7,363 nt of DNA from 66-474 sp035688305 (GTDB lineage Bacteria; Pseudomonadota; Gammaproteobacteria; Xanthomonadales; Rhodanobacteraceae). The stretch spans positions 1-7,363 of the forward strand of contig DASSNC010000135.1 of the NCBI GenBank assembly GCA_035688305.1. The letters are read 5' to 3'. A model generated the notes under the pieces. It searched no databases and was not told where the DNA came from. It worked only from the letters and a program-made list of their open reading frames with translations. Made by a program: the position numbers and the translations under genes. The stretch's first letter is position 1, and every line of letters begins with the position of its first letter. Below, piece after piece: positions 4,423 to 7,363 of this stretch.

Positions 4423-7263
4423 TCAAAACTTCAGCGTCGCGCGCGCCCAGTAGTAGGTGCCCATCATGTCGTAGGTGGCGGAATCGGTGTTGCCTTGCCC
4501 GTTGTGGTAGATCAGCGGCGGACGCTTGTCGAAAAGGTTGTCCACGCCAATGTCGAAACGGGTATGGATGCCCGGCACCGCGACGCCGACCTGTACGTCG
4601 TTGTACACCACCGATGCGACTGGCAAGCTTGCGCCGGTCGCGTAATCCGCATTGAGCGCGGTGACGCCGCTGATGTAGCGCGTGCGCCACTGGGCATCCC
4701 AGTTCCCCAGCGCCCAGCCGAGGGTAGCCGTCGCGCGCCAACGCGAGACATTGCCGAACTGCGCATTCCAGGTTCCGGCCAGCTTGTCGACGGTGGAACC
4801 GGGCAACCCGGGAGTCTTGTTGTTGTTGAAGGTGGAGACGTAGCTGGTGGCCAGCCCCAACTTGAAATCACCCGGATTGAAGCTGCCGAAATCGAAGTGT
4901 GGCAGCTTGTAATTGGCCGTAAAGTCGATACCACTGGTACTGAGGGATCCGAGATTCACCACCGGCGTATCGATGTAGAAGACCTGTCCGGGCTGCTGGG
5001 TGGTGTTGTCGTAGCGATGGATGAACGGGCAGAACGGGCTCGCGCCGTTGTTGAAGCACGCATCGACCACGGTGCGGCCGTCGATCGCAACCAGCGTGTC
5101 GTACAGATAGATGTGCCAGAAATCGAGGCTGGTGTTCAGGCCTTGCGCCCAGCTCGGGTTGTAGACCAGGCCGAAATCCACCGACTTGCCGTGCTCAGGC
5201 TTGAGGTTGCCACCCACCACGTTCGCACCCGAGTAGTACGTGTTGACCTGCGCGGGACTGTTGCCCGCCCAGTTCGGCGGCACGTACTGGCACGCGACGG
5301 GGTGCTGGGCAAGCTCGGCGGCAGAGAGATGCGCGCAGGGGTCGTTCAGGGCCGGCTGCACCAGCGACCGGCCATCGTAGAGTTGGTCAAGGTTCGGCGC
5401 ACGGAACACCTGCGAGATGGTGCCGCGCACCAGCAGGTCCTGGATCGGTCGCCATTCGATCGCGACCTTGCCATTGGTGGTCGAACCCGCGCTGTTGTAG
5501 TCGGAGTAGCGCACACCCACGTCGACGTTCAACGAATACGCACCGGGTACCTCCTTCAACAACGGAATCAGAGTTTCCGCGAAAGCTTCCTTGACGCTGT
5601 CGTTGCCGCTGCCGGGCGAGCCACAGGCCTCCTGCGAGATCTGGCAGAAACCCGTGACCGGATCGAGCAACGCGAGCGGATTGATCGTGTAGTTCATGCT
5701 TTGCTTGCGGTACAACGCGCCCACCGCCAATTGCACGTCGCCTGCAGGCAGCGAGAACAGGTTGCCATTGGCACCCGCCGAAATCTGACGCAGGATCTCG
5801 CGCTTCCGGTAGATCGCATCGACCGCGCCTGCACCCAGTGCCGCACCATTGTTGGCTTGGTCGAAAATGTTGGCGCCGGCATCGATCGCCGCCTGCAGTG
5901 CGGGAATGTACAGCTCGTTCTTGTCGTTCTGCATGCGCGACGTGTGGCCGTAATCGACGGCGACGTTCCAATCCCAGCTGCTCTGGCCAACGGCGCCGCG
6001 CAAGCCGGCGATCAACTGCCCGGTGCTGGTGGTATACGGATGGATGCGGGTACCCACGCCGGTGAGGCGTGTCTGATACACGTAGCCGCTGTTCGGATCG
6101 CCGGGGATGGGATTCGGGCTGAAGGTGACACCGAACGGATTGAACGGCGCGGTCGAAGAAATCACCAGGCCGTCGCCGGTACCCACCGGGATGGACGCAT
6201 CCTGGCCGGCCGATTCGGTGTGGTTGTAGAAGGCGTCGACGAATGCGGTGATGTTGTCGGTAAGGTTGTAGCTGCCGACCAGGAACCCGTCGGTGCGCTG
6301 CTGCTGGACCTGGATGTAGTTGTAGGCGGCGTAGTTGAAGGTATCGCTTGAAGTGCGGCACCGGTAATCGCCAAGCGCCGTGCCATCGCCGACGTCGCGC
6401 GTGACCACGATGTGGTTGGTCGAGTCGGGCGTGCATCCGTATTGCGCGGCAAACGATCCAGGCAATTGCATGCGACCGTTGGGGATGGAACTGGATCCGG
6501 CCACGCTTACCTGTCCATCGGTCAAATACAACTGGTGTGCCGCGAAATCGCGCCGCGTGTTGGGCACCGCATCGTACTTGTTGTAGTTGATGCCGCCGAC
6601 GATGTTGAACTTGTCGCCGGTGTGGCCCATGGTCAGGCTCAAGCCGTGCCGCTGGCCATCACCGTGCCCGGAGATGCCGCTGTTCACGCTGACTTCGGCG
6701 CCATCGAAATCGTGGCGCAGGATGATGTTCACCACGCCGCCCACGGCATCGGAACCGTAAGTGGTCGAGGCGCCCTCGGCCAGCACATCGATCCGCTGGA
6801 CCATGTTCTGCGGCACCAGGTTCATGTCGGCGTTCAACATGCGCTGGCCGTCGATCAGCACCAGCGTGCGACCGGTGCCGAGGCCACGCAGTGAAACACG
6901 CGAGGCACCGTCGCCGCCTTCGGTCAACGGCGAGGCGACGCCGCCGCCATTGGAGTTGTTCTGCGGATTGGTGGCATTACCCGCGACGCTGGGCAATTGC
7001 TGGAGCACGTCGCCGAGCGTCGGTTTGCCGGAATTGGTGATGTTCTGGCGATCGATGATGGTGACCGGACTGGCCGTTTCGGTATCCACGCGCCGGATCA
7101 GCGACCCGGTCACCACTACGGTTTGCAGCGTCTTGGGTTGATCCGTGGTGGTGCCCTGATCTTGTGCAGGCTGCTGCGCCTGGGCCAAGCCGGCGGCGGC
7201 AACCAGACCGGCGGTCAAGCCAACGCGGACCGCGAGCGACAGGCGTTTCATTTGGTGGTTCAT
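4423..7263 (-). CDS. TonB-dependent outer-membrane receptor
   Basis: This 946-residue receptor uses TonB-ExbBD energy to import a large or scarce ligand across the outer membrane. A signal peptide (residues 1-29, positive start, hydrophobic core, cleavage after AQA) is followed by a Gln/Thr-rich linker and a TonB-box-like LQTVVVTG (46-53). The plug domain (about 60-185) includes RVSLRGLGTGRTLVLIDGQRM (in the region 121-142) and TTYGSDAVGGVVNIIL (167-182). The rest is a beta-barrel with FRAPNLDQLY (620-629), NLFDKRPP (909-916) and a C-terminal Phe in ARATLKF, the usual outer-membrane assembly signal. There is no N-terminal STN signalling domain, so FecI/FecR-type regulation is not expected. 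The mature protein has exactly eight cysteines in four close pairs. I chose the ATG at 7263 because GGAGAG lies just upstream and it gives a clean signal peptide; an ATG at 7293 adds ten residues and one at 7251 lacks a well-placed box. The ligand is unknown. Confidence 0.95.
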   Translation of the reverse strand: MNHQMKRLSLAVRVGLTAGLVAAAGLAQAQQPAQDQGTTTDQPKTLQTVVVTGSLIRRVDTETASPVTIIDRQNITNSGKPTLGDVLQQLPSVAGNATNPQNNSNGGGVASPLTEGGDGASRVSLRGLGTGRTLVLIDGQRMLNADMNLVPQNMVQRIDVLAEGASTTYGSDAVGGVVNIILRHDFDGAEVSVNSGISGHGDGQRHGLSLTMGHTGDKFNIVGGINYNKYDAVPNTRRDFAAHQLYLTDGQVSVAGSSSIPNGRMQLPGSFAAQYGCTPDSTNHIVVTRDVGDGTALGDYRCRTSSDTFNYAAYNYIQVQQQRTDGFLVGSYNLTDNITAFVDAFYNHTESAGQDASIPVGTGDGLVISSTAPFNPFGVTFSPNPIPGDPNSGYVYQTRLTGVGTRIHPYTTSTGQLIAGLRGAVGQSSWDWNVAVDYGHTSRMQNDKNELYIPALQAAIDAGANIFDQANNGAALGAGAVDAIYRKREILRQISAGANGNLFSLPAGDVQLAVGALYRKQSMNYTINPLALLDPVTGFCQISQEACGSPGSGNDSVKEAFAETLIPLLKEVPGAYSLNVDVGVRYSDYNSAGSTTNGKVAIEWRPIQDLLVRGTISQVFRAPNLDQLYDGRSLVQPALNDPCAHLSAAELAQHPVACQYVPPNWAGNSPAQVNTYYSGANVVGGNLKPEHGKSVDFGLVYNPSWAQGLNTSLDFWHIYLYDTLVAIDGRTVVDACFNNGASPFCPFIHRYDNTTQQPGQVFYIDTPVVNLGSLSTSGIDFTANYKLPHFDFGSFNPGDFKLGLATSYVSTFNNNKTPGLPGSTVDKLAGTWNAQFGNVSRWRATATLGWALGNWDAQWRTRYISGVTALNADYATGASLPVASVVYNDVQVGVAVPGIHTRFDIGVDNLFDKRPPLIYHNGQGNTDSATYDMMGTYYWARATLKF

Positions 7264-7266
7264 GGT

Positions 7267-7272
7267 CTCTCC
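7267..7272 (-). promoter_or_regulatory. Ribosome-binding site fixing the receptor start
   Basis: GGAGAG on the minus strand (7272-7267) stands three bases before the ATG at 7263; counted from its GGAG core the spacing is five. This is a strong Shine-Dalgarno match and lies downstream of the alternative ATG at 7293, so translation most likely begins at 7263. Confidence 0.8.
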
Positions 7273-7310
7273 AGCGGAAATCGAACAATGCAATCGCGTG
7301 CACCGCGTCC

Positions 7311-7327
7311 CGCCGGATTCCCCGGCG
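7311..7327. repeat. Short inverted repeat upstream of the receptor gene
   Basis: CGCCGG (7311-7316) and CCGGCG (7322-7327) form a 6-bp inverted repeat with a 5-base spacer, about 50-65 bases before the receptor start. It could be part of an operator or a hairpin in the leader RNA, but such short GC-rich repeats are common by chance here. I found no convincing -35/-10 pair in the 100 bases available upstream of the gene, so the promoter may lie beyond the window. Confidence 0.25.
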
Positions 7328-7363
7328 TGGTTTGTTGCAAGTGCCGCGCACCTCCCCTTGGGT

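Noticed and set aside
4381..6351. Long plus-strand open frame (656 codons) opposite the receptor gene
   Set aside because: Its translation is dominated by Arg, Val, Ala, Asp and His without domain features. It is the mirror of GC-biased codon use in the receptor gene, which has full-length family motifs.
7264..7293. Receptor start at the upstream ATG (7293)
   Set aside because: It would place ten polar residues before the signal peptide and the strong GGAGAG box inside the coding region.

Overview
The window is high-GC DNA with strong GC bias at third codon positions. All four genes lie on the minus strand and their protein families are typical of Gammaproteobacteria. A TonB-dependent receptor of the Xanthomonadales style next to a TPR-sulfotransferase fusion points to the Lysobacteraceae/Rhodanobacteraceae group (Lysobacter, Rhodanobacter, Dyella and relatives). 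This taxonomic reading is an inference from family content, not a marker-gene assignment. I see no tRNA, rRNA, CRISPR array, insertion sequence or phage gene.

Layout in the direction of transcription (right to left). First comes a TonB-dependent outer-membrane receptor (7263 to 4423), with a signal peptide, a TonB box, a plug domain, a barrel with four cysteine pairs and a terminal Phe. A clean rho-independent terminator follows (4387 to 4360). Next is a 620-residue protein with N-terminal TPR repeats and a C-terminal PAPS-dependent sulfotransferase domain (4318 to 2456). A gap of more than 400 bases follows, with no convincing gene; near its downstream end lies a good sigma70-type promoter whose -35 box sits inside a perfect 8-bp inverted repeat. 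This promoter reads into a two-gene unit: a Rieske non-heme iron oxygenase of the carnitine/choline/betaine type (2032 or 2086 to 962), joined by an ATGA stop/start overlap to an AdiC-like APC-superfamily permease (965 to beyond position 1), which the window edge cuts.

How they may work together. The Rieske protein and the permease are almost certainly co-transcribed and translationally coupled. The simplest model is uptake or exchange of an amino-acid or amine-like compound by the permease and its oxidative attack (N-demethylation or C-N cleavage) by the oxygenase. The oxygenase's reductase partner is not visible here. The receptor and the sulfotransferase form a second pair, co-oriented but separated by a terminator. 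Receptor-driven import of a substrate, with sulfation of a small molecule or protein, is plausible but unproven. Linking all four genes in one pathway is speculation.
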